Positions 17,702 to 24,654 of a stretch of DNA of 31,345 nucleotides are shown here, piece by piece. The stretch covers positions 1 to 31,345 of the forward strand of contig JBEKCO010000020.1 in NCBI GenBank assembly GCA_050014835.1, given 5' to 3'. A model generated the notes under the pieces. It had not been told where the DNA came from, did not search any database, and saw nothing but the letters and a program-made list of their open reading frames with translations. The DNA is from Bog-793 sp050014835. Lineage in GTDB: Bacteria; Actinomycetota; Acidimicrobiia; Acidimicrobiales; Bog-793. Made by a program: the position numbers and the translations under genes. Positions within the stretch are counted from its first letter, which is position 1; the number at the start of each line of letters is the position of its first letter.

Positions 17702-18604
17702 TCAGCTCGCCTGGGCGAGGACGTCCCGGAGGCGCTCGAGGCGCAACCGGACCGTGCCGTCGATGACGAGGTCGCCGACCGAGACGAGGAGACCGCCCAC
17801 GACCGTCGGATCGATCATCTCGCGCACCTCGACGTCGCGCTCCGTGATCCTGCCGAGCGCGGCAGCGATGCGCCTTTTCTCGGCCGGTCGGAGCGCGACG
17901 GCGGTCCGCACCGTGGCTATTCGTCGGCCGCGCTCCGCGGCGGCCAGCTCGACCAGCCACTCGAAGGTGCCGACGAGGTCCCGCAGTCGCCCGGCGCGCA
18001 ACGCGTAGCGCGCGAGCCGGACCGTCGCCGGACGGCAACGCGGCCCGAAAAGGTCGTCGACGACCGCGAACCTGCCGGCGAGCGGCAGGCTTGCGTCCCC
18101 GAGCGTCTGACGCAGCGCCAGGTTGGCCTCGACTAAGCGCGCGATGGCGAACAACTCGTCCTCGACCTCGTCCACATCGTGGGTCGCGGACAACTCCTGC
18201 AGGACGCGCTCGGCGTAGCCGCGGATCCGCGCGCGCACGACCCCTCTCGCCGCGAGGGGCTCCATGCTGAACGCGGCCGCGTCAGCGATCCTTTGGCACT
18301 CGGCGTCGGCGAGCTTGACGACGGTCGTCAAGGAGAGAGCGAACTCTCCGGGCCGCTCGACGCGGACTATGAAAGAGCACAGCGCCGCGGCCTCGGGCGT
18401 CGTCCTGCCGGCGAGCAGCTCGGCGACGATGGCGCGCCGCGCCGTCGTGCCGTTCATTGGGTCGCACAGGGCGAGGCGCAGCTGCTCTGAATCGTTCAGC
18501 GCTCGCGCGAACCCGGTGAGGTCGCCGCGCGTCGTGTCCAGCCGGTCCGCGGCCGCGGCGGACTCGAAGGCTGCTGCCGCATAGCCGCGGATGAGCTCGC
18601 GCAC
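17702..18604 (-). CDS. atpH: ATP synthase delta subunit, duplicated N-terminal domain form
   Basis: Delta (OSCP) clamps the peripheral stalk to the F1 head. At 300 residues it is much longer than the usual 180. The first part (about 20-105, with TRGDLTGFARALNDSEQLRL then TTARRAIVAELLAGRTTPEA) and the second (about 145-225, with VEDELFAIARLVEANLALRQ then AGRFAVVDDLFGPRCRPATV) align with each other, so the N-terminal helical domain is duplicated. The C-terminal domain (RIATVRTAVALRPAEKRRIA and VGGLLVSVGDLVIDGTVRLR) is single. This form is known in Streptomyces and in the delta half of the mycobacterial b-delta fusion. The GTG start lies two bases after the b'-type gene stop, in a different frame. 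Confidence 0.93.
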   Translation of the reverse strand: MRELIRGYAAAAFESAAAADRLDTTRGDLTGFARALNDSEQLRLALCDPMNGTTARRAIVAELLAGRTTPEAAALCSFIVRVERPGEFALSLTTVVKLADAECQRIADAAAFSMEPLAARGVVRARIRGYAERVLQELSATHDVDEVEDELFAIARLVEANLALRQTLGDASLPLAGRFAVVDDLFGPRCRPATVRLARYALRAGRLRDLVGTFEWLVELAAAERGRRIATVRTAVALRPAEKRRIAAALGRITERDVEVREMIDPTVVGGLLVSVGDLVIDGTVRLRLERLRDVLAQAS

Positions 18605-18606
18605 TG

Positions 18607-19110
18607 CTAGCCCGCCTGCTCGGACTCGGCGGCGACGATGGCCTCATCGATGAGGCGGTGGTGGCCCGCACTGTCGAGCTCGGCGGCGACGACCTTCGCC
18701 GCCACCGCGACGACGAGCGCACCGACTTCCCTGATGACCTGCTCGCGAACCTGGGCGACGGCGAGCGTGATCGCCGCATCCGCCCGGGTGATCGCTTGCG
18801 CGTATTCGGCCCCGGCGTGCACGTTCCCCTCGGCGACAAGACGCGCCGCATTCTGTCGTCCGCGGGCGACGATCGCCTCGGCACCCCTTCTCGCCTGTTC
18901 CAGCGACGCGGTGCTGGCCGCCAGGAGTTCTGCCGCTTCGAGACGCGTCTTCTCGGCGGCGGCGAGCTCGGCCCTGATCATCTCCGAGCGCGCGTCCATC
19001 CGCGGGCGGATGAACGGAACGGCGTAGCGGGCGACCAGCCACACGATGATGCCGAGCGCCACCCATTCGAGGGCGAAGCTGAGCCCGAAGTCCGTCGAAG
19101 CGAGAATCAC
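18607..19110 (-). CDS. atpF: ATP synthase Fo b'-type subunit (second b subunit)
   Basis: This is one strand of the peripheral stalk dimer. The 167-residue protein has a single N-terminal membrane helix (about residues 11-33, SFALEWVALGIIVWLVARYA) followed by VPFIRPRMDARSEMIRAELA and a long Ala/Glu-rich helix to the C-terminus. The pattern after the membrane segment is close to the N-terminal part of mycobacterial AtpH (b-delta), so this is the likely unfused b' partner. The GTG start is 10 bases after the stop of the other b gene, and delta starts two bases after this stop. Naming is uncertain because both stalk genes are commonly called atpF; the assignment as stalk subunit is firm. Confidence 0.9.
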   Translation of the reverse strand: MILASTDFGLSFALEWVALGIIVWLVARYAVPFIRPRMDARSEMIRAELAAAEKTRLEAAELLAASTASLEQARRGAEAIVARGRQNAARLVAEGNVHAGAEYAQAITRADAAITLAVAQVREQVIREVGALVVAVAAKVVAAELDSAGHHRLIDEAIVAAESEQAG

Positions 19111-19120
19111 GCGGAGCCCA

Positions 19121-19651
19121 TCAGTCGCTCGGCTGCGGCGCGCCTGCGGCGGCGAGATCGGCCGCGATGGTCACACGGTGGCGTTCAGCATCGAGATTTC
19201 CACCGACGATCCTTGCCGCCGCTTCGATGACGAGTTCGACCGCCCCCTCCATGACGACGTCGTACACGTGCCGCCGCTCCGACTCGATCACGTCGGTGGC
19301 GGCGGCGAGGCGTCGTTCGAGTTCGGCCTGCCCGCGCGCCCGGGCATCCTCGATGAGGTCCTCGACGGATCCCGCGGCCTCATCGATGAGCGCGCGAGCC
19401 TCGGCGCGCGCCTTGGCGAGAACGGCCGCCCGCTCCGCGTCGAGACGCCGAGCCTCCTGCCGGGCGGCCTCCGCGTCGCGTTGGGCGCCGACGATCACGG
19501 CCCGGCGCTCGTCGAGGACGCCGTGCAACGAAGGAAGCACGAACTTCGCCATCAGGCCGAGCACGACGACGAAGATGGCGAGCTCGACCACGAAGGTGGC
19601 GTTCGGGACGATGAAGCTCGCGCCTGTTCCTGACGAGCTCGCGACCAACAC
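19121..19651 (-). CDS. atpF: ATP synthase Fo b subunit (first b subunit)
   Basis: This peripheral-stalk subunit has 176 residues, with one membrane helix near residues 18-40 (TFVVELAIFVVVLGLMAKFV), the family link LPSLHGVLDERRAVIVGA, and a charged coiled-coil rich in Ala, Glu and Arg up to about residue 155. The Glu/Asp-Arg-Arg junction after the membrane segment is typical of b. The start is GTG (19649-19651), 11 bases downstream of the atpE stop. Together with the following b'-type gene it implies a heterodimeric stalk, as in cyanobacteria and some other bacteria, rather than two identical b chains. That implication is inference from gene content. Confidence 0.92.
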   Translation of the reverse strand: MLVASSSGTGASFIVPNATFVVELAIFVVVLGLMAKFVLPSLHGVLDERRAVIVGAQRDAEAARQEARRLDAERAAVLAKARAEARALIDEAAGSVEDLIEDARARGQAELERRLAAATDVIESERRHVYDVVMEGAVELVIEAAARIVGGNLDAERHRVTIAADLAAAGAPQPSD

Positions 19652-19662
19652 GGGTGCTCCTG

Positions 19663-19923
19663 CTACTTCTTATAGAGGACGAACACGAAGACGAGCATGA
19701 ACAGCAGATTGATGAAGTACATGGCCTCGCACAGGCCGACCGTGATGAACATGATCGTGAACAACCTGCTCTGCGCCTCGGGCTGGCGCGCGACACCGGC
19801 GATCGTCTGACTGCCCGCGAGCCCGTCTCCGATGGCCGCGCCGACGGCGCCGCCGCCGAGCATCAGCCCTCCGCCGACGAGCGCGCCGGCAAGCTGGATC
19901 GCTTGCTGGGTCGTATCTGCCAT
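19663..19923 (-). CDS. atpE: ATP synthase Fo c subunit
   Basis: The c subunit forms the proton-driven rotor ring in the membrane. The 86-residue hairpin has a Gly-rich first helix (LVGGGLMLGGGAVGAAIGDG), the polar loop ARQPEAQSRL, and a second helix with the ion-carrying carboxylate Glu66 in VGLCEAMYF. The sequence lacks the usual Na+-binding Gln/Ser-Thr pattern that I would expect for a sodium rotor, so proton coupling is more likely. The ATG is preceded by a perfect AGGAGG. It is the third structural step of the operon after atpB, with a 58-base spacer that is larger than most in the cluster. In mycobacteria this subunit is the bedaquiline target; sensitivity here cannot be judged. Confidence 0.97.
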   Translation of the reverse strand: MADTTQQAIQLAGALVGGGLMLGGGAVGAAIGDGLAGSQTIAGVARQPEAQSRLFTIMFITVGLCEAMYFINLLFMLVFVFVLYKK

Positions 19924-19928
19924 CTCGT

Positions 19929-19934
19929 CCTCCT
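19929..19934 (-). promoter_or_regulatory. Strong ribosome-binding site of atpE
   Basis: On the minus strand AGGAGG stands five bases before the atpE ATG (19921-19923). It is the best Shine-Dalgarno match I saw in the atp cluster. Strong initiation fits the need for many c copies per enzyme, the known reason for higher atpE translation in other bacteria. Confidence 0.75.
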
Positions 19935-19981
19935 GTCGTGGGTGGTATAGGTCCTTAGTGAGCGCGCGATTCCCGTGCCGG

Positions 19982-20713
19982 TTACTCGCCCCCCGTGATC
20001 GCGGCTTCGAAGTAGACGATGGTGAGAAGCGCGAAAATGAGAGCCTGGATCGGGCCGATCAAACCACCGGCAAAAAGCTTCCAGACGACGTCCACGATCG
20101 GGATCGGCGCGATCAGCTTCGCCGGGATTAGGTCGACGACGATGAGGAGCACGACTGCCCCGGCGAAGATGTTGCCGAAAAGCCGCAAGGCGAGTGTGAA
20201 CGGCTTGACGAGCTCCTCGATGACGTTGATCGGGAACATGATCTTGTAGGGACGAAAGTAGTGGCCGAGGTAGTTCCGCCAACCCTGTCTACGGATCCAG
20301 GTCGCGTGCACGAGAACGATGACGAAGAGCGCGAGCGCGGCGGTGAAGTTGATGTCGGCTGCTGGGGCCGGCAGGTACTGAGGTGAGTGGCCTGTCGGAA
20401 TGAGTTCGAGCCAGTTGGCAATGAGGATGAACGCGAACAGGGTGAAGGCGAGTGGGATGATCGGACGACCTGCCTCGCCCATCGTGGTGGCGACTTCGCC
20501 GTCCACGGCGTCGAGGATCGTCTCCACGGCAAGTTGGAGCCTGCCCGGCGCGCCCGATGTTGCCTCCGCGCGCAGGTAGAACCCGGTGCCGAGGATGATC
20601 GCACCGGCAACGAGGGTGGAGAGCACGGTGTCGACATCGATCGTCTGACCGAACACCTTCCAGGTGATGTGCGAGCCGATGGTGATCGTCACCGCGAGCA
20701 CGCCGGCGGTCAT
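19982..20713 (-). CDS. atpB: ATP synthase Fo a subunit
   Basis: Subunit a forms the two proton half-channels beside the c-ring. The 243-residue protein has about five or six membrane helices, with the essential Arg177 in LALRLFGNIFAGAVVLLI, and family motifs RPIIPLAFTLFAFILIANWL and PINVIEELVKPFTLALRLFG. The ATG at 20711-20713 overlaps the atpI stop by four bases (ATGA). The open frame continues upstream only as the shadow of atpI. The C-terminus ends IVYFEAAITGGE, close to the usual end of the family. It precedes atpE by 58 bases. Confidence 0.96.
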   Translation of the reverse strand: MTAGVLAVTITIGSHITWKVFGQTIDVDTVLSTLVAGAIILGTGFYLRAEATSGAPGRLQLAVETILDAVDGEVATTMGEAGRPIIPLAFTLFAFILIANWLELIPTGHSPQYLPAPAADINFTAALALFVIVLVHATWIRRQGWRNYLGHYFRPYKIMFPINVIEELVKPFTLALRLFGNIFAGAVVLLIVVDLIPAKLIAPIPIVDVVWKLFAGGLIGPIQALIFALLTIVYFEAAITGGE

Positions 20714-21135
20714 GACGCGACTCCCGTCGTGCCCCGCCGAAGAAGCGAACGGAGAAGACTCGCGATGTAGACGAAGTAGTAGACGGCGATTCCGCAGGCT
20801 GCCCCGAATCCGAGCTCGATCGACGCGAAAGCAAGCCCGACGACAATCACCGTCGTCGCTCCGAGCCTCAGAAGAGTGTTCGAGGCTAGGGCGCGCGTGC
20901 GATGGGACTGGGATTCGGCACTCAACCTGGCGGCCGATCGCGACACGAGGCGGATGTTCGCGAGTCCCAGAGCGAGACCGAAGCAGCCGCCGGCTCCGAC
21001 GAGCACGTGTCCGAGCAGAGCCGAGACGCCGAGGGCGATAGCGCCGACGGCGATGCCCGCCCAGACCGTCCGCCGCACGATGTGCGCGACCTCGGGCAGC
21101 GGGAGTTGCTCGAACACGCTGGTCATCCAGTCCAT
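20710..21135 (-). CDS. atpI: AtpI-like ATP synthase accessory membrane protein
   Basis: This 141-residue hydrophobic protein occupies the atpI position directly upstream of atpB and has the expected pattern of about four membrane helices: VWAGIAVGAIALGVSALLGH near 26-45, VGAGGCFGLALGLANIRLVS, LLRLGATTVIVVGLAFASIE and FGAACGIAVYYFVYIASLLR. A basic cytoplasmic stretch (SRSAARLSAESQSHRTRALA) separates the pairs. AtpI proteins assist c-ring assembly in some bacteria. Sequence conservation in this family is low, so the call rests largely on topology, size and position (equivalent to Rv1303 in M. tuberculosis by memory). Its stop overlaps the atpB start by four bases. Confidence 0.8.
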   Translation of the reverse strand: MDWMTSVFEQLPLPEVAHIVRRTVWAGIAVGAIALGVSALLGHVLVGAGGCFGLALGLANIRLVSRSAARLSAESQSHRTRALASNTLLRLGATTVIVVGLAFASIELGFGAACGIAVYYFVYIASLLRSLLRRGTTGVAS

Positions 21136-21158
21136 ATTCGTCTCTGTGACATTTTGGT

Positions 21159-21178
21159 GCGCGGCCCGCAGGCCGCGC
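21159..21178. other. Hairpin in the atpZ-atpI spacer
   Basis: GCGCGGCC (21159-21166) and GGCCGCGC (21171-21178) form a perfect 8-base stem around a 4-base loop, in the 53-base gap between the AtpZ-like gene and atpI. No T-run follows on either strand, so it is not a classical intrinsic terminator. It could stabilise or process the transcript. Confidence 0.4.
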
Positions 21179-21188
21179 TGCTTGGAGG

Positions 21189-21392
21189 TTACAGGTACCT
21201 CCTGACCTTGAACCAGGTCGCCGCCACCGCGGCGGCGGCACCCACAATCAGCCCCGCGAAGGTCACGGCGGTCCCTGCGCCGGTGGCCTCTCCGATCCAG
21301 TAGCCCGCGCCGAATCCGACGGCGACGCAGGCTGCGGCCGTCATGCCCATGCCAACGAACTGGACGTACATCGGGCTCGGCCGCCTCGACAC
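21189..21392 (-). CDS. atpZ: AtpZ-like small membrane protein
   Basis: The product is 67 residues with two membrane helices: YVQFVGMGMTAAACVAVGFG with GYWIGEATGAG, then AVTFAGLIVGAAAAVAATWF, ending KVRRYL. The helix-GxGxWxG-loop-helix pattern, tiny size and position ahead of atpI match AtpZ/ATPase gene 1 proteins, which have been linked to Mg2+ or Ca2+ uptake and synthase assembly. The GTG at 21390-21392 was chosen because GGGAGG lies 11 bases upstream and it starts seven bases after the WecA-type stop. An in-frame ATG seven codons later (60 residues) is an alternative. Similarity is inferred from pattern only. Confidence 0.7.
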   Translation of the reverse strand: MSRRPSPMYVQFVGMGMTAAACVAVGFGAGYWIGEATGAGTAVTFAGLIVGAAAAVAATWFKVRRYL

Positions 21393-21399
21393 GCTCGAT

Positions 21400-22791
21400 T
21401 CATCCTCCCTCGTCGTCGCTCGGGCGGACAATATGCGCAGGTGGTGTGCCAATTCCCGGGTCGGGGCGGGGCGGCATGTTGGGGTTGCGGGAACGGCGCG
21501 CCCGGCGCACGACACGCCGGCGCCGTCGCGACCGGGGCGCGGTGAGATCCGGCTCGCCAGCCACGGCGACGCCGGCTGCCCCCGACACGAGGACTGGGAT
21601 CGGCGGCGCCCCAGCCGTGCCGGTACCCGCCTCCGCGGCGTCGGCGCCCGCGGCGACGACCTGCGGTTGCGGCGCGGGCGCGCGGGCGCCCGGAAGGAAG
21701 ACGGTGTAGAGCACCGCCACGAGGAACAACGCGCCGAACGGGACGAAGGCGCTGTAGTGCAACCCGAACGTCACGAGCAGCACGAAGACCGAGAGGACGG
21801 CGGTCCAGGCCCACAGAATCAGCACGGCCCGCCGGTGGCCGTGCCCGAGCCGCACGAGCCGGTGGTGGAGATGGCCGAGATCCCGCTCGGCGAACGACGT
21901 GCCCCGCACGGTGCGCCGCACGATCGCGAACGCCACGTCGAGGATCGGCACCCCGAGGATGAAGAACGGGATGAAAAAGGGCGCGAAGCGAAAGAACGTG
22001 AGGCCGGTGACGTCGGTCGCCGCCGCCCCGTTCGCCGAGGTGCGGCCCCCGATCACCATCGTCGCGGCCGCCATCAACAACCCAAGGAACAGCGCCCCGC
22101 CGTCGCCCATGAACACGCGGGCCGGATGGAAGTTGTGGGGCAAAAAGCCGATACAGACACCACAGGTGATCGCCGCGATCACCGGTCCGAGGTTGTCGGC
22201 CGAGAGGTTGCCCAGCACCTCGAGGCGCAGACCGTAGATGCACAGCGTCCCGGCGGCGATGGCGATGATCCCGGCGGCGAGACCGTCGAGCCCGTCGATG
22301 AGGTTGACGGCGTTCGCCATGGCGACGACCCAGATCGCCGTGACGAGCGGCAGGATCGACGGCGAGAGCACGAAGATCGTGGAGACGAACGGGATCTTGA
22401 AGTAGTACATCGTGACCCCGAGGAACACGAGAACCATCGCCGCGAGAACCTGGCCGGCCACCTTCGCCGGCGGCGAGATGTTGCGGATGTCGTCGACGAG
22501 CCCGACGAGGTAGATGACGAGCGCGGCGAGGACGACCCCGGCCGGCTCGGAGGACCCCCGGAAGACCGGCCCCAGCGCGCCGAGCTGGGAGGCGAAGACC
22601 ATCGCGACCGCGAAACCGAGAAACATCGCCGCGCCGCCGATCGTCGGGACCGGTGACCTCTGCGGACGGAACTCGTCAGGTTCGGCGACGGCGCCGAAAT
22701 GGAAGGCGGCCCGCCGGATCGGGAAAGCGAGCAGGTACGTCGCGACCGCCGCCACGACGAAGACGAGGGCGTACTCGCCGTACAGTCCCAC
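21400..22791 (-). CDS. wecA: Polyprenyl-phosphate GlcNAc-1-phosphate transferase (WecA/Rfe/TagO type)
   Basis: This membrane enzyme transfers GlcNAc-1-phosphate to decaprenyl or undecaprenyl phosphate; in mycobacteria this starts the arabinogalactan linker. Of 463 residues, about 1-368 form the catalytic multi-helix domain with Asp100-Asp101 in LVGLVDDIR, NLIDGLDG at 163-170, FHPARVFMGDGGALFLG at 221-237, and HLHHRL at 307-312, a WecA-subfamily feature that separates it from MraY. The last 95 residues are an unusual extension: Ala/Pro-rich, then strongly basic (SRRRRRVVRRARRSR at 421-435), then Pro-rich. The GTG start abuts the glyA stop with no gap. Position equals Rv1302 (rfe) in M. tuberculosis. 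Confidence 0.93.
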   Translation of the reverse strand: MGLYGEYALVFVVAAVATYLLAFPIRRAAFHFGAVAEPDEFRPQRSPVPTIGGAAMFLGFAVAMVFASQLGALGPVFRGSSEPAGVVLAALVIYLVGLVDDIRNISPPAKVAGQVLAAMVLVFLGVTMYYFKIPFVSTIFVLSPSILPLVTAIWVVAMANAVNLIDGLDGLAAGIIAIAAGTLCIYGLRLEVLGNLSADNLGPVIAAITCGVCIGFLPHNFHPARVFMGDGGALFLGLLMAAATMVIGGRTSANGAAATDVTGLTFFRFAPFFIPFFILGVPILDVAFAIVRRTVRGTSFAERDLGHLHHRLVRLGHGHRRAVLILWAWTAVLSVFVLLVTFGLHYSAFVPFGALFLVAVLYTVFLPGARAPAPQPQVVAAGADAAEAGTGTAGAPPIPVLVSGAAGVAVAGEPDLTAPRSRRRRRVVRRARRSRNPNMPPRPDPGIGTPPAHIVRPSDDEGG

Positions 22792-24108
22792 CTAGGGGGA
22801 CCCGCCTCCCTCGCCGGTCGCTTTCGGCACGGGTCCGAACGACCGGTACGGGTCGAACTTGGCGCACATCTCGTGCACCTCGGCGCGCACTTCCGCGAGC
22901 ACCTTCTCGTCGTCGCGGTGGCGCAGCACCGTGGCGAGCAGCTCGCCGACCCTTCTCATCTCCGGTTCGCCCATCCCCGCCGTCGTCTCGGCGGGGCTGC
23001 CGAGTCGCAGGCCGCTCGTCACGAACGGCGAGCGCGGGTCGTTCGGGATCTGGTTGCGGTTGCAGGTGATCCCCGTCTGGTCGAGGACGTCCTGGGCGAC
23101 CTTGCCGGTGAGGTCGGGGTCGAACGAACGCAGGTCGACGATGACCTGGTGGTTCTCGGTCCCCCCGGCGACGAGGCGGAAGCCCTCGTCGGCGAGCGAG
23201 GCGGCGAGCGCCGCCGCGTTGCGCAGCACCTTTCCGGCGTACTCCTTGAACGACGGACGGGCGGCCTCGGCGAACGCGACCGCCTTCGCCGCGATGACGT
23301 GTTCGAGCGGCCCGCCCTGCAGGCCCGGGAAGACGGATGCGTCAATCGCGCGGGCATGCTCTTCGCCGGTGAGGATGGCCCCACCACGCGGCCCCCGCAG
23401 CGTCTTGTGCGTCGTCAAGGTGACGACGTCGGCGACGCCGACGGGACTCGGGTGCACGCCCGCCGCGATGAGCCCGGCCGGGTGGGCGGCGTCGAACATG
23501 AATAGCGCCCCCACCTCGTCGGCGATCGCCCGGAAGGGCTTGGGATCGATGAGTCGCGTGTACGCCGTCGTGCCGGCGATGATCAACTTCGGGTGCTCCC
23601 GGCGGGCGAGCTCGGCGAGCTCGTCGAGGTCGATGCGCTCGCCGGACCCGTCGTTTTCCGCGGGGGTCACCCCATAGGAGACGAACCGGTACAACTTGCC
23701 CGTCACGCTCACCGGCGAGCCGTGGGTGAGGTGGCCCCCTTGGTCGAGGCGCATCGCGAGGATCGTCTCGCCCGGCTCGATGAGCGCGAGGTACGTCGCG
23801 AGGTTGGCCGAAGCCCCGGCGTGGGGTTGGACGTTGGCGTGCTCGGCTCCGAACAGCGCCTTCGCCCGCTCGCGGGCGAGGTCCTCGACCTCGTCCGCGA
23901 AGACGTTGCCCCCGTAGTACCGGCGGCCCGGGTAGCCCTCGGAGTACTTGTTCGTGAGCACCGAGGCCGTCGCGGCGAGGACGGCGGGGGAGGTGAAGTT
24001 CTCCGACGCGATGAGCTGGATGGTCGTCCTCTGCCGACGGAGCTCGTCGGCGAGGATGCGGGCGACCTCGGCGTCGCCTTCTAGCGCGTCGGGGGAGAAG
24101 GCCGTCAC
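22792..24108 (-). CDS. glyA: Serine hydroxymethyltransferase
   Basis: GlyA converts serine and tetrahydrofolate into glycine and 5,10-methylene-tetrahydrofolate, supplying one-carbon units. The 438-residue PLP enzyme shows QLIASENFTSPAVL at 31-44, NKYSEGYPGRRYYGG at 53-67, the histidine loop NVQPHAGASAN, FDAAHPAGLIA at 205-215 and the PLP lysine Lys235 in VTLTTHKTLRGPRGG. The usual His-Ile-Ala-Gly of the FDxAHxAGL motif is His-Pro-Ala-Gly here, a mild variation. The GTG start overlaps the rpiB stop (GTGA, 24105-24108). It is an insertion relative to the mycobacterial order, where the sua5-like gene adjoins wecA. Confidence 0.97.
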   Translation of the reverse strand: MTAFSPDALEGDAEVARILADELRRQRTTIQLIASENFTSPAVLAATASVLTNKYSEGYPGRRYYGGNVFADEVEDLARERAKALFGAEHANVQPHAGASANLATYLALIEPGETILAMRLDQGGHLTHGSPVSVTGKLYRFVSYGVTPAENDGSGERIDLDELAELARREHPKLIIAGTTAYTRLIDPKPFRAIADEVGALFMFDAAHPAGLIAAGVHPSPVGVADVVTLTTHKTLRGPRGGAILTGEEHARAIDASVFPGLQGGPLEHVIAAKAVAFAEAARPSFKEYAGKVLRNAAALAASLADEGFRLVAGGTENHQVIVDLRSFDPDLTGKVAQDVLDQTGITCNRNQIPNDPRSPFVTSGLRLGSPAETTAGMGEPEMRRVGELLATVLRHRDDEKVLAEVRAEVHEMCAKFDPYRSFGPVPKATGEGGGSP

Positions 24109-24548
24109 TGGCTCTCTTCGAGGCGCGCGATCTTCTCCAGCCGGGGAACGTGGCGTCCTTCCGCGAAGGGCGTCACGATGAACGCGTCGAGCGCGTCGGT
24201 GGCGACCACCGTCCCGACCAGCCGGGCGCCGAAACAGATGATGTTGGCGTTGTTATGCGCGCGCGCGAGCCGCGCCGAGGTGACGTCGTGGACCATGGCG
24301 GCGCGCACGCCGCGGATCTTGTTCGCCGCGATCGCGATGCCGATGCCGGTCCCGCAGACGCACAGCCCGAAATCCACCTCGCCCGCGACCACGGCGTGGC
24401 CGACCATCGCGGCGTAATCCGGATAGTCGACCGCCGCTTCCGAATGGGTACCGAAGTCGATGACTTCGTGGCCGCCCGCCGTGAGGTAACCACCGAGGAG
24501 GTCCTTCAAGTGGAGACCGGCGTGGTCAGAACCCAGGGCGAAGCGCAT
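24105..24548 (-). CDS. rpiB: Ribose-5-phosphate isomerase B
   Basis: RpiB interconverts ribose 5-phosphate and ribulose 5-phosphate. The 147-residue protein has GSDHAGLHLK at 6-15 (Asp8, His9), DFGTHSEAAVDYPDYA at 31-46, the catalytic-base cysteine Cys65 in CVCGTGIGIAIAANKIRGVR, and HNNANIICFGARL. These are the RpiB/LacAB family signatures, and the Cys form favours a true pentose isomerase. The ATG at 24546-24548 has no Shine-Dalgarno sequence but has a TANNNT hexamer eight bases upstream, so the mRNA may be leaderless. It is coupled to glyA by overlap and separated from the upstream sua5-type gene by a 106-base gap holding a strong hairpin. Confidence 0.95.
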   Translation of the reverse strand: MRFALGSDHAGLHLKDLLGGYLTAGGHEVIDFGTHSEAAVDYPDYAAMVGHAVVAGEVDFGLCVCGTGIGIAIAANKIRGVRAAMVHDVTSARLARAHNNANIICFGARLVGTVVATDALDAFIVTPFAEGRHVPRLEKIARLEESQ

Positions 24549-24556
24549 AATCGCGC

Positions 24557-24562
24557 AGTCTA
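24557..24562 (-). promoter_or_regulatory. Possible -10 element of a leaderless rpiB promoter
   Basis: TAGACT on the minus strand matches TATAAT at four of six positions and ends eight bases before the rpiB ATG. With no ribosome-binding site visible, transcription could start at or next to the A of ATG. The -35 region is not recognisable, which is common in actinobacterial promoters. Confidence 0.4.
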
Positions 24563-24576
24563 CGCGGCTCGCAGGT

Positions 24577-24602
24577 CGAGCCTCCCGGCAACGGGAGGCT
24601 CG
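24577..24602. terminator. Strong hairpin between sua5-type gene and rpiB (terminator-like, no T-run)
   Basis: CGAGCCTCCCG (24577-24587) and CGGGAGGCTCG (24592-24602) form a perfect 11-base stem; the plus-strand loop is GCAA and the minus-strand loop TTGC. It is the strongest hairpin I found. It lies downstream of the sua5-type stop and just upstream of the proposed rpiB promoter, the right place for a terminator, but no T-run follows on the minus strand. In actinobacteria, hairpins without T-runs may still stop or process RNA. Confidence 0.45.
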
Positions 24603-24654
24603 CCACGACGTCCGCGCCCACCGCGGAGGCGCCGTCGGCCACCGGTCGTCGCCG

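Noticed and set aside
21159..21178. The 8-base hairpin ahead of atpI as an intrinsic terminator
   Set aside because: No T-run follows on either strand and the genes on both sides clearly belong to one operon, so termination there is unlikely.
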